Assembly: GCA_011390855.1 (NCBI GenBank)
Contig: JAABRN010000095.1
Location: 1-13,218 of the forward strand
Reading direction: 5' to 3'
Length of the DNA: 13,218 nucleotides
Origin: Hydrogenophaga sp.
GTDB lineage: Bacteria > Pseudomonadota > Gammaproteobacteria > Burkholderiales > Burkholderiaceae_C
Every line of letters starts with the position of its first letter. Within the stretch, counting starts at the first letter, position 1. Position numbers and translations under genes: made by a program. Positions 7,962 to 13,218 of the stretch are shown here, in pieces. Under the pieces are notes generated by a model, which searched no databases, was not told where the DNA came from, and was given only the letters and a program-made list of their open reading frames with translations.

Positions 7962-8231
7962 ATCGATCTCCTGCACTGAGCGGCCACCCTTGAATCACCG
8001 GGCCCGTACCCATTGCAACGGGCCTCGTGTGCCCCCAGTCGCTCAGTCAAGGCACAGCTCAATTTTCGGCATTCTGCAGCTGACCTAAAGGGTAGAAAGC
8101 GGCATCGAAGTCGTGCTCCATTGCCGTTCTCATGCATGCACCACCGCGCCGTGGGCCTCGTCACACCTGAACCGCTTCCCGGTGGCAACCCAACCACCTG
8201 CAAGCAGGGAAGGCACGGAGGCTCTCCCCTC

Positions 8232-8260
8232 CTGCCACTGACTTGTCACACAGCTGCGAT
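8232..8260 (+). promoter_or_regulatory. Candidate Pho box (three PhoB-like half-sites, 11-bp period)
   Basis: CTGCCAC (8232-8238), TTGTCAC (8243-8249) and CTGCGAT (8254-8260) are separated by exactly four bases each, giving an 11-bp repeat. Against the PhoB half-site CTGTCAT/C they match 6, 6 and 5 of 7 positions. PhoB binds direct 7-bp repeats separated by about 4 bp and takes the place of a -35 element. A -10-like TAGAGT follows at 8274-8279, and the glycosyltransferase start is 81 bases downstream of the array. The spacing is seen directly. PhoB binding is inferred. Confidence 0.5.
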
Positions 8261-8273
8261 TCAATGGCAAACG

Positions 8274-8279
8274 TAGAGT
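8274..8279 (+). promoter_or_regulatory. Possible -10 element downstream of the Pho-box-like repeats
   Basis: TAGAGT matches the sigma-70 -10 consensus TATAAT at four of six positions and lies 13 bases after the last PhoB-like half-site. The offset is roughly what PhoB-activated promoters show. There is no good -35 hexamer, as expected if an activator supplies that function. The match is weak on its own and is meaningful only with the repeats. Confidence 0.3.
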
Positions 8280-8328
8280 GGTCTTGATGAGCATGGCTCC
8301 TGACCACCCCCGCTGTGCACACGCTCCT

Positions 8329-8333
8329 GGAGG
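8329..8333 (+). promoter_or_regulatory. Ribosome binding site that fixes the glycosyltransferase start at GTG 8342
   Basis: GGAGG lies eight bases before the GTG at 8342. The frame remains open to a GTG at 8315, but that codon has no Shine-Dalgarno site, so the shorter protein beginning MVHTKTVDLVYFNAGGGH is preferred. Confidence 0.75.
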
Positions 8334-8341
8334 CGCGACCT

Positions 8342-9550
8342 GTGGTCCACACCAAGACGGTTGATCTGGTTTACTTCAATGCCGGTGGTGGTCACCGCGC
8401 ATCGGCATTGGCTTTGCAGGCGGTACTTCAGAGCCAGGGCTGGCCGTGGAATGTGCGGCTCGTCAACCTGTTCGAAGTGCTGGACCCCAAGGGGAAATTC
8501 CGCAAGCTCACCGGCAGCGCCCCAGAGGACTGGTACAACCAGCGCCTCGCACGCGGCTGGACCATTGGCATGGCGCAGGAACTCAAGTTGCTGCAAGGTC
8601 TGATCCGACTGTCCCACACGATGCTGGTGCGGCAACTGCAGCAGCACTGGTTGCGCACCGAGCCTGATCTGGTGGTCTCGATGGTGCCCAACTTCAACAA
8701 GGCGATGTTCGAAAGTCTGGCATCTGCCCTGCCTGGCGTGCCCTATGTGACGGTGCTCACGGATCTGGCCGACGTACCACCGAACTTCTGGATCGAACGC
8801 CGCCAGCCTCAGCATTTCGTGTGTGGCACGCCGCGTGCACTGGAACAGGCCCGGGCAATGGGCCACGACGAGTCGCGCCTGCACGCGACCAGCGGCATGA
8901 TCATCCGCCCGGCCTTTTACGAACCCCTGGCACTGGACCGTGCGAGCGAGCAGTGCCGCATGGGGCTGGATCCCGCCCGCCCCACCGGCCTGGTGCTGTT
9001 CGGTGGTCACGGGTCCAAAGCCATGGTGGGTATTGCGCGCCGGCTGGCCGAGAGCACACAGCTGATCCTGTTGTGCGGTCACAACCAGGCGCTGGCGCGC
9101 CGCCTGCAGGCCCTACCAGGCAGCGCGCCGCGCGTGGTGGTCGGCTTCACCACCGACATCCCGCGCTACATGCAGCTGGCAGACTTCTTCATCGGAAAGC
9201 CCGGACCAGGCAGCCTGAGCGAGGCGGTGCAGCAAGGTCTGCCTGTGGTCGTGGTGGACAACGCACTGACCATGCCGCAGGAGCGCTACAACGCGCAATG
9301 GATCGTTGAGAACGAGCTTGGCGTCGTGTTGCGCAGCTTCCGCAGCGTGGATGTGGCCGTGGCAGACATGTTGGCAAACCTGGCGCACTGGCGCGGCAAT
9401 GTGCGACGCATGCGCAACCGCGCCCTTTTCGAAGTTCCAGCCATACTGGCTCACATTATGGAAACCGCGCAGCAGGTCCAGCCAGGTCTGGGAAACACGC
9501 CGCAGCCCGTGCAGCACGCCGGCGGATCAATGCTCAGGCAGAGGCGCTGA
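8342..9550 (+). CDS. GT28-family glycosyltransferase, monogalactosyldiacylglycerol-synthase-like (glycolipid synthesis)
   Basis: The 402-residue protein shows the two-domain GT-B plan of MGDG synthase and UgtP-type diacylglycerol glycosyltransferases. The N-terminal glycine loop is FNAGGGHRAS (12-21; GGGH at 15-18), the acceptor-side motif of this family. FGGHGS (220-225) and LCGHN (244-248) mark the start of the C-terminal domain. GKPGPGSLSEA (285-295) followed by GLPVVVV and QERYN (313-317) is the UDP-sugar site. It should move a hexose from a UDP-sugar to a lipid such as diacylglycerol at the inner face of the cytoplasmic membrane. MurG is the other family branch, but the GGGHRAS loop and long N-domain fit glycolipid synthases better. 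The Pho-box-like repeats upstream suggest induction when phosphate is scarce. Its 3' end overlaps the convergent phhA by 17 bp. Exact sugar and acceptor are not readable. Confidence 0.85.
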   Translation: MVHTKTVDLVYFNAGGGHRASALALQAVLQSQGWPWNVRLVNLFEVLDPKGKFRKLTGSAPEDWYNQRLARGWTIGMAQELKLLQGLIRLSHTMLVRQLQQHWLRTEPDLVVSMVPNFNKAMFESLASALPGVPYVTVLTDLADVPPNFWIERRQPQHFVCGTPRALEQARAMGHDESRLHATSGMIIRPAFYEPLALDRASEQCRMGLDPARPTGLVLFGGHGSKAMVGIARRLAESTQLILLCGHNQALARRLQALPGSAPRVVVGFTTDIPRYMQLADFFIGKPGPGSLSEAVQQGLPVVVVDNALTMPQERYNAQWIVENELGVVLRSFRSVDVAVADMLANLAHWRGNVRRMRNRALFEVPAILAHIMETAQQVQPGLGNTPQPVQHAGGSMLRQRR

Positions 9551-10421
9551 TGCGCTTGGACCGATGGTAGCTGCCGTCGCCACGCGCAAACACACGCTCT
9601 TCGGGCAATAGGTCACCAGGCTGGTGTTCGGTTCCAAGTGCTGCGCGCTGGTACAGCGGTGCAAAGTCGATCTTCGTGAACTCCAGCAGTTCGTCCAGGT
9701 CGCGAATGACGAAGTAGCTTTCCTGAAAATCGTCGATCCGGTAGTGCGTGCGCATGACCCGTTCCAGATCGAAGCGGATGCGGTTGGGTGAGGCACTCTC
9801 CAGGCAGAACTGCGATTCGGTGAACGACGAAGCAATGCCAGCGCCGTACAGCCGCAGATGGTCACCCTGCTGGAGCAGACCAAACTCCACCGTGTACCAG
9901 TACACCCGCGCCAGCTGCGGCAAATAGCCAAGCTGCTGCGCACGCAAGCCCCCCTGGCCATAGGCCTGAATGAAGTCGGCGATGGCCGGGTTCATGAGCA
10001 TGGGCACGTGACCAAACACGTCGTGAAACACGTCGGGCTCTTCCAGGTAATCCAGCTCGTGCGGCTTGCGAATGAAATTGCCAGAAGGGAAACGCCGGTG
10101 CGCCAGGTGGTCAAAAAACACCTCGTCGGGCACGAGGCCAGGCACCGCGACGATCTGCCAGCCGTTGCGCTGCATCAGCACCTCGTTGAGACGGCGGAAA
10201 TCAGGAATCTGGTCTGGGCCGATGGGAAGGTCTTTCATGCCTTGAACGAACTCATCGCAGGCACGCCCGGGCAGCAGCTTCGTCTGGCGCTCGAACAGTG
10301 TCTTCCAGGTGGCATGGTCTTCTGCGGTGTATTGCCCCCAGCCCTGGTCGATGGTCCAGTCCGGGTTCTCAGGTCGGCCTGCGTCGCCGGCCGCCAGACC
10401 ATGTTTGGCGGGGCTGTTCAC
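9534..10421 (-). CDS. phhA: Phenylalanine 4-monooxygenase (phenylalanine hydroxylase)
   Basis: The 295-residue monomeric bacterial type of aromatic amino acid hydroxylase converts phenylalanine to tyrosine using O2 and a tetrahydropterin. The non-heme iron ligands are visible: HDVFGH gives His133 and His138, and WYTVEFGLL gives Glu179. The fold's signature stretches EEPDVFHDVFGHVPML, SGNFIRKPHELDYLEEP and FTESQFCLES are intact, and there is no N-terminal regulatory ACT domain, as usual in bacteria. The start is set at GTG 10421 because GGAGG (10430-10434, minus strand) lies eight bases upstream. An earlier GTG at 10445 lacks such a site. It lies 61 bp downstream of phhB and is probably co-transcribed with it. 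The last 17 bases overlap the end of the convergent glycosyltransferase gene. Confidence 0.97.
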   Translation of the reverse strand: MNSPAKHGLAAGDAGRPENPDWTIDQGWGQYTAEDHATWKTLFERQTKLLPGRACDEFVQGMKDLPIGPDQIPDFRRLNEVLMQRNGWQIVAVPGLVPDEVFFDHLAHRRFPSGNFIRKPHELDYLEEPDVFHDVFGHVPMLMNPAIADFIQAYGQGGLRAQQLGYLPQLARVYWYTVEFGLLQQGDHLRLYGAGIASSFTESQFCLESASPNRIRFDLERVMRTHYRIDDFQESYFVIRDLDELLEFTKIDFAPLYQRAALGTEHQPGDLLPEERVFARGDGSYHRSKRISASA

Positions 10422-10429
10422 TGGACGAC

Positions 10430-10434
10430 CCTCC
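10430..10434 (-). promoter_or_regulatory. Ribosome binding site deciding the phhA start
   Basis: GGAGG on the minus strand ends eight bases before the GTG at 10421-10419. It favours this start over the in-frame GTG eight codons upstream. Confidence 0.7.
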
Positions 10435-10482
10435 GTGCTGCGCACTGCGGGGCTGAGCGTCTACGGAACGGCCGGGCGGTGC

Positions 10483-10788
10483 TCATGCAGCCTCCGTTGC
10501 GTTCTTGAAGGCACTGTCTGCGCGGCTGGCCCAGTCCAGATCGCGTGTGGTCAGGCCGTTGGCGTCGTGCGTGGTGAGGCGCACCTCCACCCGGTTGTAG
10601 ACGTTGAACCACTCGGGGTGGTGGTCCATTTTTTCAGACACGATGGCCATCTGGCTCATGAAGCCGAAGGCCTGCGCAAAGTCCTGGAAGCGAAAGCTGC
10701 GCGAAATGGCGCGCTTTTCTTCGTCCAGCGTCCAGCCTGGCAAGGCCTCCATGCGTGCGCTGAGGGTGGTGGGGTCGATGGGGTTCAT
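10483..10788 (-). CDS. phhB: Pterin-4a-carbinolamine dehydratase
   Basis: The 101-residue protein has the normal length for the family. It dehydrates the 4a-hydroxy-tetrahydropterin released by phenylalanine hydroxylase so that the cofactor can be reduced and reused. The active-site signature [18 protein letters not shown] is complete, with the paired catalytic histidines at 56-57 followed by [22 protein letters not shown] near the N-terminus is also typical. The start is ATG 10788, with AGGAG (10797-10801, minus strand) eight bases upstream. The frame is open further out, but that part would read through the promoter region and into the divergent gene. It is the first gene of a probable phhB-phhA operon and diverges from an Lrp/AsnC-type regulator 121 bp away. 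Confidence 0.95.
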   Translation of the reverse strand: MNPIDPTTLSARMEALPGWTLDEEKRAISRSFRFQDFAQAFGFMSQMAIVSEKMDHHPEWFNVYNRVEVRLTTHDANGLTTRDLDWASRADSAFKNATEAA

Positions 10789-10796
10789 GTCGATGT

Positions 10797-10801
10797 CTCC
10801 T
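10797..10801 (-). promoter_or_regulatory. Ribosome binding site deciding the phhB start
   Basis: AGGAG on the minus strand lies eight bases before the ATG at 10788-10786. It supports the 101-residue dehydratase over the longer open frame. Confidence 0.7.
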
Positions 10802-10825
10802 GGAGAAGTTTTCAGAGCGTCGTCG

Positions 10826-10850
10826 CTGCATTTGTGCAGTTTGCGCTGCA
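10826..10850. promoter_or_regulatory. Candidate operator between phhB and the Lrp/AsnC gene
   Basis: Three copies of a CTGCA half-site in alternating orientation stand here: CTGCA (10826-10830), its inverse TGCAG (10835-10839) and CTGCA again (10846-10850). The first two form a perfect inverted repeat around TTTG, and the last two form GCAG-N6-CTGC. Lrp/AsnC proteins bind such imperfect dyads, often several in a row, in the divergent space beside their own gene. The symmetry is visible. Binding is inferred. A -10-like CATATT (10869-10874) for the regulator gene lies just downstream, without a good -35. Confidence 0.4.
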
Positions 10851-10909
10851 TGACAGACAATTTGCTCTCATATTCCGCGCATGTGGCGTGGTTTACAAGA
10901 GACCCTTTC

Positions 10910-11407
10910 ATGAATGACGATATCCACGGTGATTCCTTGCATCCCTCCGCCCTTGACCGGCTGGACCGGCGCATTCTTTCGGTGCTGCAGCTGCAGGGTC
11001 GCATCAGCAACCAGGAACTGGCGCAGGCCGTGCACCTGTCACCCGCACAAAGCAATCGGCGCCACAAGCGTCTGGAAGCGGCGGGCTACATCCAGCGCTA
11101 CGAAGCGCGGCTGGACGCGCATCGCCTGGGCCTGGGTGTGACCGCGTTCGTGCATGTGTCGATGGAGCGTGGGCAGCACAAGGAGGTGCTGAAGTTCCAG
11201 CGCACCGTGGGCAGGATGCCCGAGGTGCTGGAGTGCTACGCGGTGACAGGGGACTTTGATTACGTGTGCAAGGTGGTGGCACGCGACCTCAAGGGCCTGT
11301 CTGACTTTTTACTCGGCACGCTCGCGCAGTTGCCAGGTGTGAGCGGGGTGCGGTCCAGCATCTGCCTGAACGAGCTCAAGTGCACGAGTGCGCTGCCGCT
11401 GGATTGA
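10910..11407 (+). CDS. Lrp/AsnC-family transcriptional regulator
   Basis: The 165-residue protein has the standard Lrp/AsnC build. The N-terminal helix-turn-helix at about 20-62 includes [20 protein letters not shown] followed by [20 protein letters not shown] and GYI. A C-terminal RAM (ligand-binding, oligomerising) domain covers about 76-155, with the effector-loop motif AVTGDFDYV at 111-119. ATG 10910 is preferred because the family begins a few residues before the LDRRIL helix, and AAGAGA at 10897-10902 can serve as a weak ribosome site. The open frame upstream runs antisense into phhB. The gene is divergent from phhB-phhA, so control of phenylalanine hydroxylation, perhaps in response to an aromatic amino acid, and autoregulation are reasonable inferences. 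Confidence 0.93.
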   Translation: MNDDIHGDSLHPSALDRLDRRILSVLQLQGRISNQELAQAVHLSPAQSNRRHKRLEAAGYIQRYEARLDAHRLGLGVTAFVHVSMERGQHKEVLKFQRTVGRMPEVLECYAVTGDFDYVCKVVARDLKGLSDFLLGTLAQLPGVSGVRSSICLNELKCTSALPLD

Positions 11408-11531
11408 TCGTCGTGAACATGGCAATCTCGGACAGCCGTCAGACGCTACCCTTCAGGGCCTGTCAGAATCGCCGCTCCCCAATGGAGAAGCGCCTTTGCG
11501 TTTCTCACCCTGGATCAGCTCTACGGCCATC

Positions 11532-12791
11532 ATGACGCGTTCCTCTCCCGGCATCCTCGGTATCGACTTCGGCACCTCCAACTCCGCCATGGCGTGGGCG
11601 CCGCCGGGGGGTCTCGCTCAACCCATCGCCCTCGAAGGCGACGCCGTTTCGATGCCCACGGCGGTGTTCTACAACGCCGAAGACCACCTCACCCACTTTG
11701 GCCGTGACGCGGTCAGCCAGTACCTTGCCAGCACCGAAGGGCGGCTCATGCGCTCGCTCAAGAGTTTGCTGGGCAGTTCGCTGCTGCAGGAAAAGACCGA
11801 GATCAACCACCAGACGATCAGCTTCCAGGACATCATCGCCACCTTCCTGGCTGAGTTGCGCCAGCGCGCCGCACAGAAACTGGGTCACCTGCCGAACGAA
11901 GTGGTGCTGGGGCGGCCGGTGCATTTTGTAGACGATGACCTGGAACGCGATGCGCAGGCGGAACAGTCGCTGCGCGAGGCGGCGCAATCGGTCGGCTTCA
12001 GTCGGGTGCGGTTCCAGCTGGAGCCGATCGCGGCAGCACTCGACTACGAGCGGCGCCTGAACAGTGAGGCGCGGGTGCTGGTGGCCGATATTGGCGGCGG
12101 AACGTCTGACTTCACCGTGGTGCGACTGGGTCCGGACCGCACTGGAAAGCCCGATCGCAGCGAGGACGTGCTGGCCACCACCGGCGTGCACATTGGCGGT
12201 ACCGATTTTGACCAGAAGCTCAGCCTGGAGCGGGTCATGCCGCTGCTCGGCCACCGCCACATCGGGCCACAGGGCCGCGAAGTGCCCAGCCGCGTGTTTT
12301 TCGATCTGTCCACCTGGCACCTGATCCAGTGGCTGTACCTGCCACGGGCACTGGCCCAGACGCAAGCGCTGCGGGTGAACTACAGCGACACCCGGCTGCA
12401 CGAGCGCCTGATGCGGGTGCTGGACCAGCGGGACGGTCACCGCGTGGCCCACGAAGTGGAGCTTGCCAAGATCCGCTGTTCGGAAAACCAGGCTCACACC
12501 ATGGTGGACCTGCAGGCAGTGGAACCCGATCTGATGACGGAGCTTTCCATTGCCGACATGCGAGAGCACCTGGACGCCCTGCTGCAGCGCACCGTAGTTT
12601 GCGGCCTTGAATGTGTGCTTCGCGCCAACTTGCGGAGCGAAGGCCCGCTCGATGCCATCTACCTCACAGGCGGCTCGTCTGCGCTGAAGCCCTTTCAGCA
12701 GGCCTTGCAGTCGGCCTTTCCGGGCGTGCCCCTGGTGCAAGGCGATCTGTTCGGCGGCGTGGCATCGGGTCTGGCCTACAGCGGGCGCTGA
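11532..12791 (+). CDS. yegD: YegD-like Hsp70-family ATPase without a substrate-binding domain
   Basis: The 419-residue protein contains the actin-like ATPase fold of Hsp70: phosphate-1 loop GIDFGTSNSA (10-19), LGRPVHF (126-132), EPIAAALDYE (164-173), phosphate-2 motif VADIGGGTSDF (184-194), and adenosine motif YLTGGSSALKPF starting near 377. It ends shortly after the nucleotide-binding domain (DLFGGVASGLAYSGR), so it lacks the peptide-binding and lid domains of DnaK. The pattern, including SLKSLLGSS near 75-83, agrees with E. coli YegD, an Hsp70 paralogue of poorly known function. ATG 11532 was chosen, with no clear ribosome site. A TTG at 11496 is in frame and has GGAG at 11484-11487 eight bases upstream, so 12 extra residues are possible. 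It follows the Lrp gene by 124 bp and ends 3 bp from the convergent MarR gene. Confidence 0.88.
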   Translation: MTRSSPGILGIDFGTSNSAMAWAPPGGLAQPIALEGDAVSMPTAVFYNAEDHLTHFGRDAVSQYLASTEGRLMRSLKSLLGSSLLQEKTEINHQTISFQDIIATFLAELRQRAAQKLGHLPNEVVLGRPVHFVDDDLERDAQAEQSLREAAQSVGFSRVRFQLEPIAAALDYERRLNSEARVLVADIGGGTSDFTVVRLGPDRTGKPDRSEDVLATTGVHIGGTDFDQKLSLERVMPLLGHRHIGPQGREVPSRVFFDLSTWHLIQWLYLPRALAQTQALRVNYSDTRLHERLMRVLDQRDGHRVAHEVELAKIRCSENQAHTMVDLQAVEPDLMTELSIADMREHLDALLQRTVVCGLECVLRANLRSEGPLDAIYLTGGSSALKPFQQALQSAFPGVPLVQGDLFGGVASGLAYSGR

Positions 12792-12794
12792 ACC

Positions 12795-13217
12795 TCAGAT
12801 GGCTTCGGCAGTGTGGAACGTGGCCAAACCCTGGTCGAGCAGATCGTGCAAGGCCACCACGGTCGCGGCCCCGAGCTGGTGATTCAACGCCACCTGAGCC
12901 GCCTTCCAGTGTCGCTGGGCTTGCTGGCGCAAATCGCGCCCGGCACTGGTGATGGTCAACACGCGGCTGCGCCCGTCCACCCCCTCGCCCATGCGCACCC
13001 ATCCGGCCGCCAGCAACGGCCGCAGGTTGCGGCTCAGGGTGGAAGCGTCCATGTCCATGCGCCGGGCCAGTTCACCCGGTGCCACCGGCCCCAGCCGATC
13101 CACGTGGCTCAGCAACGAATACTGCGTGGTCTTGATGCCTGACTGCGCAAGGTGGCGATCGTAGTGCTGGGTGACGCGCCGGGTGAGCTGGCGCAACTTG
13201 AAATTGGTACAACCCAC
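12795..13217 (-). CDS. MarR-family transcriptional regulator (5' end probably beyond the window)
   Basis: The 140 visible residues form a MarR winged helix-turn-helix: recognition region APGELARRMDMDASTLSRNL at about 46-65 and the wing with GVDGRSRVLTITSAG at 79-93, where the Asp-x-Arg pair is the family hallmark. Flanking helices at both ends would make the dimer interface. The frame is open to the right edge. A GTG at 13217 could start it, but the N-terminus there (CTNFKLRQLTRRVTQHYD) matches an internal helix of relatives, so the true start is likely just outside. Cys3 of the visible part could be redox-active as in some MarR proteins, which is speculation. It may regulate a gene beyond the right edge. 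It converges on the Hsp70-like gene with a 3-bp gap, leaving no room for a separate terminator. Confidence 0.88.
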   Translation of the reverse strand: MGCTNFKLRQLTRRVTQHYDRHLAQSGIKTTQYSLLSHVDRLGPVAPGELARRMDMDASTLSRNLRPLLAAGWVRMGEGVDGRSRVLTITSAGRDLRQQAQRHWKAAQVALNHQLGAATVVALHDLLDQGLATFHTAEAI

Positions 13218-13218
13218 T

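Larger units (their letters stand above)
7962..8341. other. 380-bp divergent intergenic region
   Basis: This is the largest gene-free stretch in the window, between the small minus-strand gene and the glycosyltransferase. Contents recognised: the minus-strand ribosome site at 7968-7972, a GGCCCG/CGGGCC inverted repeat (8001-8006 and 8019-8024) with a 12-base loop and no T-run, the three PhoB-like half-sites at 8232-8260, a weak -10-like TAGAGT at 8274-8279, and the plus-strand ribosome site at 8329-8333. Short open frames inside it lack ribosome sites and protein-like composition. Confidence 0.6.

Noticed and set aside
8001..8024. Inverted repeat GGCCCG/CGGGCC as a terminator or operator
   Set aside because: It has a six-bp stem with a 12-base loop and no T-run, and it lies upstream of the small minus-strand gene rather than after a gene. 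It could arise by chance in GC-rich DNA.
7958..8203. Minus-strand 81-codon frame in the divergent region
   Set aside because: It has no ribosome site and an Arg/Cys/Gly-rich composition unlike a protein. It overlaps the upstream region and start of the better-supported small gene.
10604..10909. Upstream extension of the Lrp/AsnC reading frame
   Set aside because: It runs antisense through phhB and the shared promoter region. The family's N-terminus fits the ATG at 10910.
10789..11067. Upstream extension of the phhB reading frame
   Set aside because: The dehydratase is complete from ATG 10788, which has a good ribosome site. The extension overlaps the divergent regulator gene.
11505..12740. 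Long minus-strand open frame opposite the YegD-like gene
   Set aside because: The plus-strand protein carries all Hsp70 ATPase motifs. The antisense product is low-quality sequence.

Overview
The window looks like chromosomal DNA from a high-GC betaproteobacterium, probably Burkholderiales and plausibly Comamonadaceae. This rests on base composition, gene families (phenylalanine hydroxylase with pterin dehydratase beside an Lrp/AsnC regulator, a YegD-type Hsp70, a NodT-type outer-membrane factor) and the tightly packed layout. It is an inference from style, not a marker-gene assignment. No rRNA, tRNA, CRISPR array, insertion sequence or phage gene was seen.

Layout: (1) Bases 2-55 encode what looks like the last 17 residues of an ECF sigma factor. 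Its stop overlaps the start of a single-pass membrane protein (52-1026) with a Pro/Ala-rich outer segment and C-terminal ankyrin repeats, so the pair resembles a sigma/anti-sigma unit. (2) An NAD-dependent short-chain dehydrogenase (1170-1985). (3) A complete tripartite RND efflux system in the order adaptor (2027-3172), inner-membrane pump (3186-6305) and outer-membrane lipoprotein channel (6302-7690), with an ATGA overlap between the last two. (4) A small 70-residue protein on the minus strand (7749-7961). (5) A 380-bp divergent region, then a GT28/monogalactosyldiacylglycerol-synthase-like glycosyltransferase (8342-9550). (6) On the minus strand, phhB (pterin-4a-carbinolamine dehydratase) followed by phhA (phenylalanine 4-hydroxylase), divergent from an Lrp/AsnC regulator (10910-11407). 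(7) A YegD-like Hsp70 protein (11532-12791) converging on a MarR-family regulator that runs off the right edge.

How the genes work together: the efflux genes form one export machine spanning both membranes. PhhA uses tetrahydrobiopterin-type cofactor to turn phenylalanine into tyrosine, and PhhB recycles that cofactor. The divergent Lrp-type protein is the natural candidate regulator.

The two most interesting features are the sigma-factor/membrane-ankyrin pair at the left edge and the glycolipid-synthase-like gene. The latter is preceded by three 7-bp elements spaced exactly 11 bp apart that resemble PhoB half-sites (8232-8260). This suggests a phosphate-starvation membrane-lipid remodelling gene. 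Several starts were moved from the longest frame to internal GTG or ATG codons with clear Shine-Dalgarno sites (the small protein, glycosyltransferase, phhA and phhB).
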